From contig NZ_JAHWGU010000046.1 in assembly GCF_020873875.1 (NCBI RefSeq), forward strand, positions 1 through 48,837: a DNA stretch of 48,837 nucleotides, given 5' to 3'. The translations under genes and the position numbers were made by a program. This document shows, one piece after another, positions 1 to 8,900 of the stretch. The notes below the pieces were generated by a model, which saw nothing but the letters and a program-made list of their open reading frames with translations, had not been told where the DNA came from and searched no databases. Position 1 is the stretch's first letter. Every line of letters begins with the position of its first letter. The DNA is from Actinoplanes sp. DH11. Lineage in GTDB: Bacteria > Actinomycetota > Actinomycetes > Mycobacteriales > Micromonosporaceae.

Positions 1-117
1 TTCGGTGGTCATAGCGGAGGGGAAACGCCCGGTTACATTCCGAACCCGGTAGCTAAGCCCTCCAGCGCCGATGGTACTGCACTCGGGAGGGTGTGGGAGA
101 GTAGGACGCCGCCGGAC
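1..117 (+). rRNA. rrf: 5S ribosomal RNA, 5' end at or just before the window edge
   Basis: The sequence carries the conserved actinobacterial 5S core (GGGAAACGCCCGGTTACATT, then CCGAACCCGG and GGTACTGCACTCGGGAGGGT) and the 3' closing strand GACGCCGCCGGA, which pairs with TTCGGTGGTC at the window start. One to three 5' bases are probably missing. Being last in an rRNA operon, it implies that 16S and 23S genes lie just upstream of the window. Confidence 0.93.
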
Positions 118-127
118 TCAACGTATG

Positions 128-160
128 AAAAGGCCCACCCCTTCGGGGGTGGGCCTTTTC
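128..160 (+). terminator. rRNA operon intrinsic terminator
   Basis: A perfect 14-bp stem (128-141 with 146-159) is closed by a TTCG tetraloop. The descending arm ends in TTTT. It sits 11 bases after the 5S rRNA, the expected place for the rrn operon terminator. Confidence 0.92.
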
Positions 161-302
161 GCGTTCCCCGGCGGCTTTTTGTTGTTGGTGGTCACGGCGC
201 GGGTTGGAGTTGAGGAGTGCGGCGAGGTGTTGCGCGCCCTCGGCCCTGTTGCGGTTTATGGATAGGTGGCCGCTGTTGGCCGCGGGGGCGGCTCGGGGCG
301 GT

Positions 303-394
303 GTTGATCTGCTAGCGATGCGAAATCGCGGTTTCAGGGGCATGATCACAGCGATTTCGTAGCGCTAGCAGATCAACATCCTGTTCGCAGGATG
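303..394. repeat. compound palindromic element: 27-bp inverted repeat plus an adjoining 7-bp hairpin
   Basis: Arms at 303-329 and 351-377 are inverted repeats with two mismatches; the outer 15 bp (GTTGATCTGCTAGCG and its complement) are perfect. The arms enclose a 21-base loop. Immediately after, CATCCTG-TTCG-CAGGATG (377-394) forms a second hairpin with a UUCG-type loop. No open frame is associated with it. It could be a dispersed palindromic repeat, a non-autonomous mobile element or a structured RNA; the sequence alone does not decide. Confidence 0.75.
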
Positions 395-595
395 GTGGGT
401 AGCACCCCCTCGCTATCGATGAGGTCGGGTTGGTTGCGCTACACCGTTTGCCGCTGCCGGTAGCGGCGGGCTGCGGCCAGCTGTCGGTTTGGCAGATCCG
501 GATCGCTATACCGATGGCTTGGGGCACGTGCGGCGTCTGCCCCGCGGGGAGACCGGTGTTTCCTTGGCGGGAGGGGCATTGCGTTTCGGCGCTGG
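395..595. other. intergenic stretch with no recognised feature
   Basis: The 694-base gene-free interval between the 5S rRNA and the minus-strand gene ending at 812 holds the rRNA terminator, the palindromic element and a GC-rich array. In this central part I see no credible coding frame, tRNA or strong hairpin. Open frames here on both strands lack ribosome-binding sites and protein-like composition. Confidence 0.5.
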
Positions 596-780
596 GTCGA
601 GGTGCCAAGCCAGCCCAGGTCGGCCAGCCCAGGCCAGGTCGGCCAGCCCAGCCCGGTCGGCCAAGCCCAGCCCAGCCCGGGCCAAGCCAGCCCAGGCGAG
701 TCGGCCAGGGCGGGCGAGGCCAGGTCAGGCAAGCCCAGCCCAGGCGAGTCAGCCAGGGTGGGCGAGACCAGGTCAGGCAC
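596..780. repeat. GC-rich degenerate tandem array with an approximately 48-bp duplication
   Basis: The interval is built from short variants of AGCCCAGCCC, GGTCGGCCA and GGCGAGTC. Its last part is a clear duplication: about 685-731 and 732-779 share the order AGCCCAG, GCGAGTC, GCCAGG, GGGCGAG, CCAGGTCAGGCA with few substitutions. It lies directly 3' of the minus-strand gene at 812-1468. Confidence 0.75.
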
Positions 781-811
781 TCAGCACCGCGTCCGGCCCG
801 GCGGGGGTGGG

Positions 812-1468
812 TCAGGGGCGGGTTTGGGTTGCTGTTCGGATTTCGCGCAGCAGGGGGGCCGCCTCGGTTTCGGGGCGGTCGAGGAACATCGCTACGGCGA
901 GGCTTCCGTGGTCGGCCCAGCCGCAGACCGAGAGGGGGGTGCCGTCGGCGGTGGTGGAGCCGCACTTCATGGTGCCGCCCAGGGAGCCGGCGTCGACCTC
1001 GTGGATGCCGGTGACGCTGCCCTCCTCGTCGCCCAGGAGGGTGAAGGCGTTCTCCAGTTCTGAGTCCGGGGTCCAGAAGAGGGCGGTGCCGCCGAAGAAC
1101 AGGACGCTCTTCTTGTCGTCGCCGGAGTAGACGCCGCCGACGGCCTTGTCCATGGTGATCTCGGCGGAGATGGCGCTCTGCAGGTAGTCGGCGGTGCTGG
1201 TGGCTTCTTCGCTGTCGTCCAGTTTCAGGTTGCCGATCGAGGCCGGGATGGAGAGCGTCGTGTGGCGCTGCGTGTTCACCTGCCAGGCGACGTAACCCAG
1301 GGTGGCGGCGCCGGCGAGGGTGATGGTGAGCAGCGCGATCAGCAGGACGGTGCGGATCTTGCGGCGGGAGCCGGTGGTCTGTTCGCGCTCCTGGTCGGTC
1401 GTCTCGACGAGCCGGAACGGCCCCGCGGCGATCTCGACGGGGTCGGGCGACTCGGGGCGGGAAGACAT
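812..1468 (-). CDS. membrane-anchored extracytoplasmic protein with WADHGSLA motif
   Basis: I do not recognise a named family. The 218-residue protein has a short charged cytoplasmic N-terminus, a basic stretch (SRRKIRT), one membrane helix at about residues 38-60 (VLLIALLTITLAGAATLGYV) and an outside domain of roughly 150 residues. The outside domain contains two cysteines followed by WADHGSLA. The same C-terminal arrangement, C-x12-C-x-WADHGSLA, occurs in the large minus-strand protein at 15933-17810, so the two are paralogues of one extracytoplasmic domain. The cysteines may form a disulphide (inference). The gene is divergent from valS across only 61 bases. It has no Shine-Dalgarno sequence but has a -10 box six bases before the ATG, so a leaderless mRNA is likely. 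Function unknown. Confidence 0.8.
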   Translation of the reverse strand: MSSRPESPDPVEIAAGPFRLVETTDQEREQTTGSRRKIRTVLLIALLTITLAGAATLGYVAWQVNTQRHTTLSIPASIGNLKLDDSEEATSTADYLQSAISAEITMDKAVGGVYSGDDKKSVLFFGGTALFWTPDSELENAFTLLGDEEGSVTGIHEVDAGSLGGTMKCGSTTADGTPLSVCGWADHGSLAVAMFLDRPETEAAPLLREIRTATQTRP

Positions 1469-1474
1469 CCCGCG

Positions 1475-1480
1475 AGCCTA
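1475..1480 (-). promoter_or_regulatory. -10 box of a leaderless promoter for the gene at 812-1468
   Basis: On the minus strand TAGGCT is followed by exactly six bases and then the ATG at 1468. No ribosome-binding site fits between them. This spacing is typical of actinobacterial leaderless transcripts. No clear -35 hexamer is seen. Confidence 0.5.
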
Positions 1481-1517
1481 TCCTCCCCCGTGCGCGGAGG
1501 TGCGCATTGCGGCTCCG

Positions 1518-1523
1518 TAGACT
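1518..1523 (+). promoter_or_regulatory. -10 box of a leaderless valS promoter
   Basis: TAGACT is followed by six bases and the GTG at 1530. There is no Shine-Dalgarno sequence. With the -10 box at 1475-1480 on the other strand, it forms a compact divergent promoter pair. Confidence 0.5.
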
Positions 1524-1529
1524 TGTCGG

Positions 1530-4160
1530 GTGACCGATGCGACCGAAACCCGTACTCCCGACAGCCGGCCCACCGGTGGCCTCTCCGCCCAGTACCAGCC
1601 GGGCGAGGTAGAGCAGCGGCGGTACGAGCGTTGGGTATCGGAGGGCTACTTCACGGCGGACGCCAAGAGTGACAAGCCGCCGTTCACGATCGTCATCCCC
1701 CCGCCGAACGTGACAGGTTCGCTGCACGTCGGCCACGCCCTCGACCACACCATCCAGGACACCCTGGTGCGCCTCAAGCGCATGCAGGGGTACGAGGTGC
1801 TGTGGTTGCCCGGGATGGACCACGCCGGCATCGCCACGCAGAACGTCGTGGAGCGCAAGCTGGCCTCCCAGCAGCTGTCCCGGCACGACCTGGGCCGGGA
1901 GAAGTTCGTCGAGAAGGTCTGGGAGTGGAAGGCCGAGTCCGGTGGCGCCATCCTCGGGCAGATGCGGCGCCTCGGTGACTCCGTGGACTGGAGCCGGGAA
2001 CGGTTCACCATGGACGAGGGCCTGTCCCGTGCCGTTCAGACGATCTTCAAGCGGCTCTACGACGACGAGCTGATCTACCGGGCCAACCGGATCATCAACT
2101 GGTGCCCGCGCTGCCTGACCGCGCTCAGCGACATCGAGGTGGAGCACAGCGACGACGAGGGCGAACTCGTCTCGATCCGGTACGGCGACGGCCCGAACGC
2201 GATCGTGGTCGCCACCACGCGGGCCGAGACGATGCTCGGTGACACCGCGGTGGCCGTGCACCCGGACGACGAGCGTTACCAGCACCTCATCGGGACCGAG
2301 GTGGAGCTGCCGCTCACCGGCCGGCGCATCCCGATCGTGGCGGACGAGCACGTGGACCCGTCGTTCGGCACGGGCGCGGTGAAGGTGACCCCGGCGCACG
2401 ACCCCAACGACTTCGAGATCGGCCAGCGGCACGGGCTGCCCAGCCTCACCGTGATGGACGAGCGCGCCGTCATCACCGTACCCGGCCCGTTCGAAGGCCT
2501 GGACCGGTTCGAAGCCCGCCCGGCCATCGTCGACGCCCTGCGGGAGCAGGGCCGGATCGTCGCTGAGAAGCGACCCTATGTGCACTCGGTCGGCCACTGC
2601 TCGCGGTGCAAGACCACGGTGGAGCCGCGCCTGTCGCTGCAGTGGTTCGTCAAGACCGGCCCGCTCGCCCAGGCCGCCGGGGACGCGGTGCGCGACGGTC
2701 GCGTGAAGATCGAGCCGGCGGAGCTGTCGAAGCGGTATTTCGCCTGGGTCGACAACATGCACGACTGGTGCATCTCCCGGCAGCTGTGGTGGGGTCACCG
2801 GATCCCGGTGTGGTATGGGCCGGCCGGCGAGGTCGTCTGCGTCGGACCGGACGAGCAGCCGCCGTCCGGCGAGGGCTGGCGCCAGGACGAGGACGTGCTC
2901 GACACCTGGTTCTCCTCGGGTCTGTGGCCGTTCTCGACGCTGGGCTGGCCGGAGCAGACCGCCGAGCTGGAGAAGTTCTACCCGACAAGTGTGCTGGTCA
3001 CCGGGTACGACATCCTGTTCTTCTGGGTTGCCCGGATGATGATGTTCGGGTTGTACGCGATGGACGGGAAGCAGCCGTTCGACGTGGTCAACCTGCACGG
3101 CATGGTCCGCGACCAGTTCGGCAAGAAGATGTCGAAGTCGTTCGGCAACGTCGTCGACCCGCTGGACTGGATCGACCGGTACGGCGCCGACGCCACCCGC
3201 TTCACCCTGGCCCGCGGCGCCAACCCCGGCTCCGACGTGCCGGTCAGCGAGGAGTGGTGCCAGGGCTCGCGGAACTTCTGCAACAAGCTGTGGAACGCGA
3301 CCCGGTTCGCGCTGATGAACGGCGCGACGGTGTCCGGCGAGCTGCCCGACACCTCGGAGCTGTCGGCCATCGACCGGTGGATCCTGTCGCGCCTGCAGCA
3401 CACCATCGCCGAGGTCGACGGCTACTTCAAGACCTACGAGTACGCCAAGGTCTGCGACACGCTCTACCACTTCGCCTGGGACGACGTCTGCGACTGGTAC
3501 CTCGAGCTCAGCAAGCCGGTGCTGGCGGCCGGCAGCAGCACCACCCAGCGCGTCCTCGGGTACGTCCTCGACCAGCTGCTGCGTCTGCTGCACCCGGTCA
3601 TCCCGTTCGTCACCGAGGAGTTGTGGATCGCGCTCACCGGCGGTGAGACGGTGATGCGGGCCGCCTGGCCGGCGGTTGCCGAGGAGCTGATCGACGACGC
3701 CGCCGAGGAGGAACTGGCCGCCCTGCAGAAGGTGGTCACCGAGGTGCGCCGGTTCCGGTCCGACCAGGGCCTCAAGCCGAGCCAGCGGGTCTCCGCCGCG
3801 CTGACCGGCCTCGGCAACGTCGGGATCGACACGCACGAGCCGCTGATCCGTTCGCTGGCCCGGCTGGACCGGCCCGGCCCGGACTTCACGGCGACGGCGA
3901 CGCTCGCCGTGACCGGTGCGATCACGGTCGACCTGGACACCCGGGGCACGATCGACGTGGCGGCCGAACGGGCCCGCCTGGAGAAGGACCGGGCCGCCGC
4001 CGAGAAGGAGGCGACCCAGTGCCGGGCCAAGCTCGGCAACGCCTCGTTCATCGGCAAGGCACCCGAACAGGTCGTCACCAAGATCAAGGAGCGCCTGGCG
4101 ACAGCCGAGGCGGACCTGGTGCGAATTGCCGCGGCTCTGGAAGCGTTGCCGTCAGCATGA
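1530..4160 (+). CDS. valS: valine--tRNA ligase
   Basis: ValRS charges tRNA-Val in the cytoplasm. The 876-residue product is a standard-length class Ia synthetase. The HIGH signature appears as PPPNVTGSLHVGH (HVGH at residues 66-69) and the KMSKS loop as KKMSKSFGN (533-537). Between them lies the CP1 editing domain. The C-terminal third is the anticodon-binding helical domain plus a charged coiled-coil arm near residues 810-876. The GTG start is chosen because a -10 box lies six bases upstream and the N-terminus matches the family. The stop overlaps the folC start (ATGA), so folC is probably translationally coupled. The order valS-folC-DUF4233-ndk is conserved in Mycobacterium. Confidence 0.97.
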   Translation: MTDATETRTPDSRPTGGLSAQYQPGEVEQRRYERWVSEGYFTADAKSDKPPFTIVIPPPNVTGSLHVGHALDHTIQDTLVRLKRMQGYEVLWLPGMDHAGIATQNVVERKLASQQLSRHDLGREKFVEKVWEWKAESGGAILGQMRRLGDSVDWSRERFTMDEGLSRAVQTIFKRLYDDELIYRANRIINWCPRCLTALSDIEVEHSDDEGELVSIRYGDGPNAIVVATTRAETMLGDTAVAVHPDDERYQHLIGTEVELPLTGRRIPIVADEHVDPSFGTGAVKVTPAHDPNDFEIGQRHGLPSLTVMDERAVITVPGPFEGLDRFEARPAIVDALREQGRIVAEKRPYVHSVGHCSRCKTTVEPRLSLQWFVKTGPLAQAAGDAVRDGRVKIEPAELSKRYFAWVDNMHDWCISRQLWWGHRIPVWYGPAGEVVCVGPDEQPPSGEGWRQDEDVLDTWFSSGLWPFSTLGWPEQTAELEKFYPTSVLVTGYDILFFWVARMMMFGLYAMDGKQPFDVVNLHGMVRDQFGKKMSKSFGNVVDPLDWIDRYGADATRFTLARGANPGSDVPVSEEWCQGSRNFCNKLWNATRFALMNGATVSGELPDTSELSAIDRWILSRLQHTIAEVDGYFKTYEYAKVCDTLYHFAWDDVCDWYLELSKPVLAAGSSTTQRVLGYVLDQLLRLLHPVIPFVTEELWIALTGGETVMRAAWPAVAEELIDDAAEEELAALQKVVTEVRRFRSDQGLKPSQRVSAALTGLGNVGIDTHEPLIRSLARLDRPGPDFTATATLAVTGAITVDLDTRGTIDVAAERARLEKDRAAAEKEATQCRAKLGNASFIGKAPEQVVTKIKERLATAEADLVRIAAALEALPSA

Positions 4161-5482
4161 GCGAGTACACCGAGGTCGAGGCCGCACTCAACGAGCGCGG
4201 CTTCACCCGCATGGTCTTCGACATGCAGAAGATCCGGGACCTGATGGACGTGCTGGGCAGCCCGCAACGGGCGTACCCGGCGATCCACCTGACCGGCACC
4301 AACGGCAAGACCAGCACCGCCCGGATGATCGACGCGCTGCTGCGGGCGCACGGTCTGCACACCGGCCGCTACACCAGCCCGCACCTGGAGACCGTCCGCG
4401 AACGGATCAGCCTGGACGGGGAGTCGATCTCCGAGGAGCGGCTGGTCACCACGTACAACGAGGTCGCTCCGCTCGCCGACCTGCTCGACGCGCGCAACGC
4501 GGAGCCGCTGACCTACTTCGACATGACGACCGCGATGGCGTACGCCACCTTCGCCGACGCCCCGGTCGACATCGCCGTGGTCGAGGTGGGGCTCGGCGGT
4601 GAGGAGGACGCCACCAACGTCATCGAGGCCGGCGTCTGCGTGCTCACCCCGATCGGGCTGGACCACACCGAGTGGCTGGGCGACACGATCGAGGACATCG
4701 CCTGGCACAAGGTCGGCATCATCCACCGGGGCGCCACGGTGATCACCGCGTTGCAGGACGAGGACGCCATGCGGCCCATCCTGGAACGCTGCGCCGACAT
4801 GGACGCCACGCTGGCCCGGGAAGGCAGCGAGTTCGGGGTGATCGAGCGGGCGCAGGCGGTCGGTGGGCAGGTGCTCACCCTGCAAGGACTCGGCGGCGTC
4901 TACGACGAGATCTTCCTGCCGCTCTTCGGTGCCCACCAGGCACAGAACGCGGCCCTCGCCCTCGCCGCGGTCGAGGCGTTCCTCGGCGCCGGCCCCGGCA
5001 AGCAGCTGGAGGCCGACCTGGTGCGGGAAGGCTTCGCGCAGGTGGACTCGCCGGGACGGCTGGAACGCGTACGCAGCGCGCCCACCATCCTGCTCGACGG
5101 CGCCCACAACCCGCACGGCATGGCCGCCACCGTCACCGCGCTGGAGGAGGAATTCACTTTCCGCCACCTCGTCGCGGTTGTCGCCGTCCTCGGCGACAAG
5201 GACGTCAGCGGCCTGCTCGACCTGCTCGAACCGGTGGTGGCCCGGATCGTGGTCACCCAGAACAGCTCGCCGCGTTCCATGCCCGTCGCCGAGCTGGCCC
5301 AGCTGGCGACCGACATCTTCGGCGAGGACCGGGTCCGGGTCGCGGAGAACATGCCGGACGCCATCGAAGAGGCCGTGGTGCTCGCCGAGGAGGACACCTC
5401 CGGCGAACTCAGCGGCGTTGGCGTGCTGGTCACCGGGTCGGTGGTCACGGTCGCGGACGCCCGGAAACTGCTGAAGCGATGA
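4157..5482 (+). CDS. folC: bifunctional dihydrofolate synthase / folylpolyglutamate synthase
   Basis: FolC adds glutamate to dihydropteroate and to reduced folates using ATP. The 441-residue protein shows the Mur-ligase-type P-loop TGTNGKTS at residues 46-53, followed by YTSPHL, a family marker, and the C-terminal ligase domain with LDGAHNPHG. The reading frame stays open for 138 bases upstream inside valS, but conserved FolC sequence begins at the ATG overlapping the valS stop, so that ATG is taken as the start. The stop again overlaps the next start by ATGA. Confidence 0.96.
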   Translation: MSEYTEVEAALNERGFTRMVFDMQKIRDLMDVLGSPQRAYPAIHLTGTNGKTSTARMIDALLRAHGLHTGRYTSPHLETVRERISLDGESISEERLVTTYNEVAPLADLLDARNAEPLTYFDMTTAMAYATFADAPVDIAVVEVGLGGEEDATNVIEAGVCVLTPIGLDHTEWLGDTIEDIAWHKVGIIHRGATVITALQDEDAMRPILERCADMDATLAREGSEFGVIERAQAVGGQVLTLQGLGGVYDEIFLPLFGAHQAQNAALALAAVEAFLGAGPGKQLEADLVREGFAQVDSPGRLERVRSAPTILLDGAHNPHGMAATVTALEEEFTFRHLVAVVAVLGDKDVSGLLDLLEPVVARIVVTQNSSPRSMPVAELAQLATDIFGEDRVRVAENMPDAIEEAVVLAEEDTSGELSGVGVLVTGSVVTVADARKLLKR

Positions 5483-5874
5483 GCGAGCCGGAGGAGGGCG
5501 CGATGCCGGTGAAGGGCGAGCAGGCCGCCGCGGCGCGGCCGTCCGGGTTGAAGAACCCGCAGGCAGCGGTACGGGGACTCGGCGCGGCCACCCTCGGCAT
5601 GGAAGCCCTCGTGCTGCTGCTGGCGATCGCACCGCTGAGTGTCATCGGCGGCGACCGCAAGGGCGGTGCCATCGCGGCCGTCGCCGTCGCGGCGGTCCTG
5701 GCGATCGCCCTGGCGGGCAGCATGAAACGCGGCTGGGCGTGGCACGCCGGCACCGCACTGCAGGTGCTGCTGCTGGCCGGCGGCCTGCTGCACTGGACGG
5801 TCGCGGCGGTCGGCGTCATCTTCGGGCTGGCCTGGTGGTACGCCCTGCACGTACGCCGCACCATCCTCGGCTGA
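5479..5874 (+). CDS. DUF4233 family small membrane protein
   Basis: This 131-residue protein has a polar N-terminus of about 35 residues and then four hydrophobic segments (around 41-58, 65-80, 90-107 and 108-123), ending in a short basic tail. It fits the actinobacterial DUF4233 family, which sits between folC and ndk in Mycobacterium (Rv2446c position). The role is unknown. The start codon overlaps the folC stop, so the three genes from valS form one coupled operon. A GC-rich hairpin follows the stop. Confidence 0.85.
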   Translation: MSEPEEGAMPVKGEQAAAARPSGLKNPQAAVRGLGAATLGMEALVLLLAIAPLSVIGGDRKGGAIAAVAVAAVLAIALAGSMKRGWAWHAGTALQVLLLAGGLLHWTVAAVGVIFGLAWWYALHVRRTILG

Positions 5875-5887
5875 CAGCACCCGCGGA

Positions 5888-5913
5888 GCCGGCCGGCCAT
5901 CGTGCCGGCCGGC
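5888..5913. terminator. perfect GC hairpin between convergent genes
   Basis: GCCGGCCGGC (5888-5897) and its identical inverted copy (5904-5913) enclose a six-base loop. It lies 13 bases after the DUF4233 stop and 9 bases before the stop of the convergent gene. There is no T-tract. It probably acts as a bidirectional terminator. Confidence 0.6.
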
Positions 5914-5922
5914 ATCCTCGGG

Positions 5923-8900
5923 TCAGCGGATGGCCCGCCACTGCGTGATGGCGATGTTGTGGTTGTCCGGGTCCCGGAACGTCGCCGACCAGAGCTCCAG
6001 CTTGCCGCCCCGGTTCACGGCGCGCGGCGTGTGCACGAACTTCACGCCCTTGGCGCGCAACTCCTCGTACACCGCCTCCACGTCACCGACCTCAAGGTTG
6101 AGGTGTATCAACCGCCCGGCCTCGGCCGGAAGATTGTGCACGGTACGCAGCACGAGCCGGGTGTCACCGGACGCGAGCACCGCACTCCCGTCGCCACTGT
6201 CGATCTCGTAGAACCCGAGGGTGTCCCGGTAGAACGCGATCGACTGAGCGAGGTCCGTGACAAGCACCGTGATCCCGACTCCGTGGATCGCACCGGCAGG
6301 TCCGGGGCGGGCGCTGGGGTAGGCGGTGAACAGGTCCCCGGCATGCTCGTCCGGTTCCGGGCTGCCGCCGAAATCCCCCCACGGGTTGCTGGGCGCCACG
6401 CCCGGACCTGCGGCTTGACCTGCGGCTGCGGCTTGGTCTCCGGCGGCCGTCTGCTCCGCGGCCACGGACAGCGGTCCGGTCGCCGCTTGCTCCGCGGCCA
6501 TGGATTGCTCTTCCGCCGCCGCGTGCTCCGCGGCCAGGAACTGTTCTCCGGCTGTTGCTCGATCTCCGCCGCCGGCCCCCGCTTGCGCAGGGGGAGTGTC
6601 CCAGGGGCTGGCCGAAGCGGTGCCCGCGCCGGGCATGGCATCCGCCGCGTCAGGCGACGTAGTCCCTCCGGCGTAGGCGGAGATGGTGTCCGTGGCGTAG
6701 GCCGGTTCGGTCTCCTCGGCGTGGGCCGGTGGCGCCACCACGCCGCTGTCCACGGCCGGAGCGGCTTGCGCGGTGGTTTCCGGGGCCGGTTCCGGGTTGT
6801 CCTCGAGCGGGATGTCGATGTCGTCGAAGTCCGGCGGCGGCGCGGCCGGGCCGGTCATGGCCTCCGGCGGCGGCGCGCTCGGGAACGGCTTGTCGGGCTC
6901 CGGGGCGACCGGCGGCGGCGCTACCGGAGAGGGTGTGGAGGCGGTGGCCGCCGGGGTGGGTTCCGGACGCGGCGCCGGCTGTGCGGAGTCGTCCGGAGCC
7001 TTCTCGGACCGGTTGCCCCGGGTGGCGGCGAAAGCCCCCGCGGCTGCCGCACCGACAGCGGCACCGACAGCCGCCGCGGCGGCCTTCACGGCGCCGAAGG
7101 AACTGTGCGGGGCGCCGGCCGCCTGCCCGGGTTGCTCGAAGAAACGGGTGCGCCCCGACGACGTACGCGGGGCGTCCGCAACCCCACCGGCCTGCGCCTC
7201 GCCAGAAGTCCCGGCCTGCGCGTCATCTGTCGCCTGCGGTGAGGTCTTGGCAGGATCCGCGAGTTCGGGTGCGGCCTCTGCGGAATCCGACCGCTTCTGT
7301 GACGTTTCGTCATCATCTGTCGAATCCTGCGAGCGGTGCGGCTCCGGGCCTGAGGCGGCACCGGTCACCGGCCAAGCCGCCGGCTCAGACCTCGGAGCCG
7401 GAGCGGTGACAGGCCAGGCTGCGGCGGTAGAGCCCGGGTCGGTGCCCGCCCGAGCGGAGGATGCGCTGGTGGGCTCGGCGTCTGCGGGGGTGAAGGCTGC
7501 GCCGGTGGTGGGCTCGGCATCTGCGGGGGCGGAGGCTGCGCCGGTGGTGGGCCAGGCCGCAGGGGCCGAACCGGTGGTGGATCCGGTGCGTGGCCAGGCC
7601 TGGGTGGCGTCGTCGCTGGTGGGAGAGGGCGCGGGTTCGTCCAGGGGGAGGTCGATCAGTGGGTCGGCGCTGGGTTCCCGGGTGGGGCGGGTGGTGGATT
7701 CGGTGGAGGTCCGCTGGGTGGGTGGCATCCCGGCTGCTGCGGTCGGCTCGGTGCCGGGGAAGGGTTCGTTCGGCGGCAGCGGGTCGTCGCGTTCGACGGT
7801 GGCTGTGGTGGCGCCGCCGCCCCGGGGGCGAGGGCTGGGCCGTGCGCCGGGCGGGCGGGAAGCGGTGGTCGTCGCGCCGGAACCCGTCGAACCTGAGCCG
7901 GCCGAACCCGAGCGGGCAGAGCCCGAGCCGGCCGAACCCGAGCGCGAGCCCGAGCTGACGAAGCCAGAGCCGCCTGAATCGTCAGGGCCAAAGCCGGTCG
8001 GAGCGGCAGCGGTCGCATGCACCGGGTCGGGATCCGGAGAGCCGGCACGGCCGCCGGAAGCTCCCGGATCCGGGTCGGCAGGGTCGAAGGACCGGTCGCG
8101 GTCCGCGGGATCGAAGGACCGGTCGCGGTTGGCCGGGGGGAAAGCAGGGTCGCGGTCGGCGGGATCGAAGGACCGGTCGCGATCGGCCGGGCGGAAGGCA
8201 GGGCCCTCGTCGGCCGGTCCGGAGAAAAGGTCGCGGTCGGACGGGTCGCGCTCGGACGCATCGCGCTCGTAGGGGCCCGGATCGGAGGGGTCGCGGTCGG
8301 ACGTGCCCGGGTCGGACGAGCCGGAGGGTGAGCCGGCGTCGGCCGGGCCGGGGGCGGGCTCTGCGCCGGCGGCGAAGGGGGCCGGTGAGGTGGGGGTGGC
8401 CGGGTAGGGGTCGTCGTCGCCCGGTGTGGTGAAAGCGGCGCCGGCGGCGCGGCGGGGCAGGGGTGGGGGCGGGTCGTCGTCGTTGCCGACCACCTGGCCT
8501 TCGAGGATTTTGCCGGTGGGGGTTTCGCGTACCACTACGGGTGTGGTGGTGGCGCCGGCGAAGCCGGCCCGGTGGGCGGGCTGCGGCGGGGGCGGCGGGT
8601 CGTCGCTCTCGAACTGCCAGTCGTGGTCGCGGCCCTCCCACGGTGCCGGGCCGATGTCGCCGAACAGGTCGTCGTCGCGGTCGTCGGGGTCGGCGACCGG
8701 CGGGGGTGGCGGCGGGTCGGCGCTGTCGTCGCGCAGCGGGGCGTCGTTCCAGTTGACGCGGACCCGGCGGGTGTCGTCGACGTCCACGGTGATCGGCACG
8801 GTGGCGCCGACGGCGGGCCATTTGGCGACCGGGATGCGGGATTCGCGCAGCACCGTGTCGAAGGTGCCCAGGCCGGGCGCCACGACGATCACTTCGAGGT

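Noticed and set aside
312..3836. A 1174-codon open frame on the minus strand
   Set aside because: It runs antisense to valS and through the minus-strand 812 gene in another frame. Its product has the Arg/Pro/Gly/Asp-biased composition of high-GC antisense shadows and no domain, while valS is unmistakable.
3464..5632. A 722-codon minus-strand frame opposite valS and folC
   Set aside because: It is an antisense shadow; both plus-strand genes are certain.
8080..8240. Repeats of about 27 bp considered as CRISPR or mobile DNA
   Set aside because: They encode in-frame RDRSFDPAD-type repeats within the VOC fusion protein.
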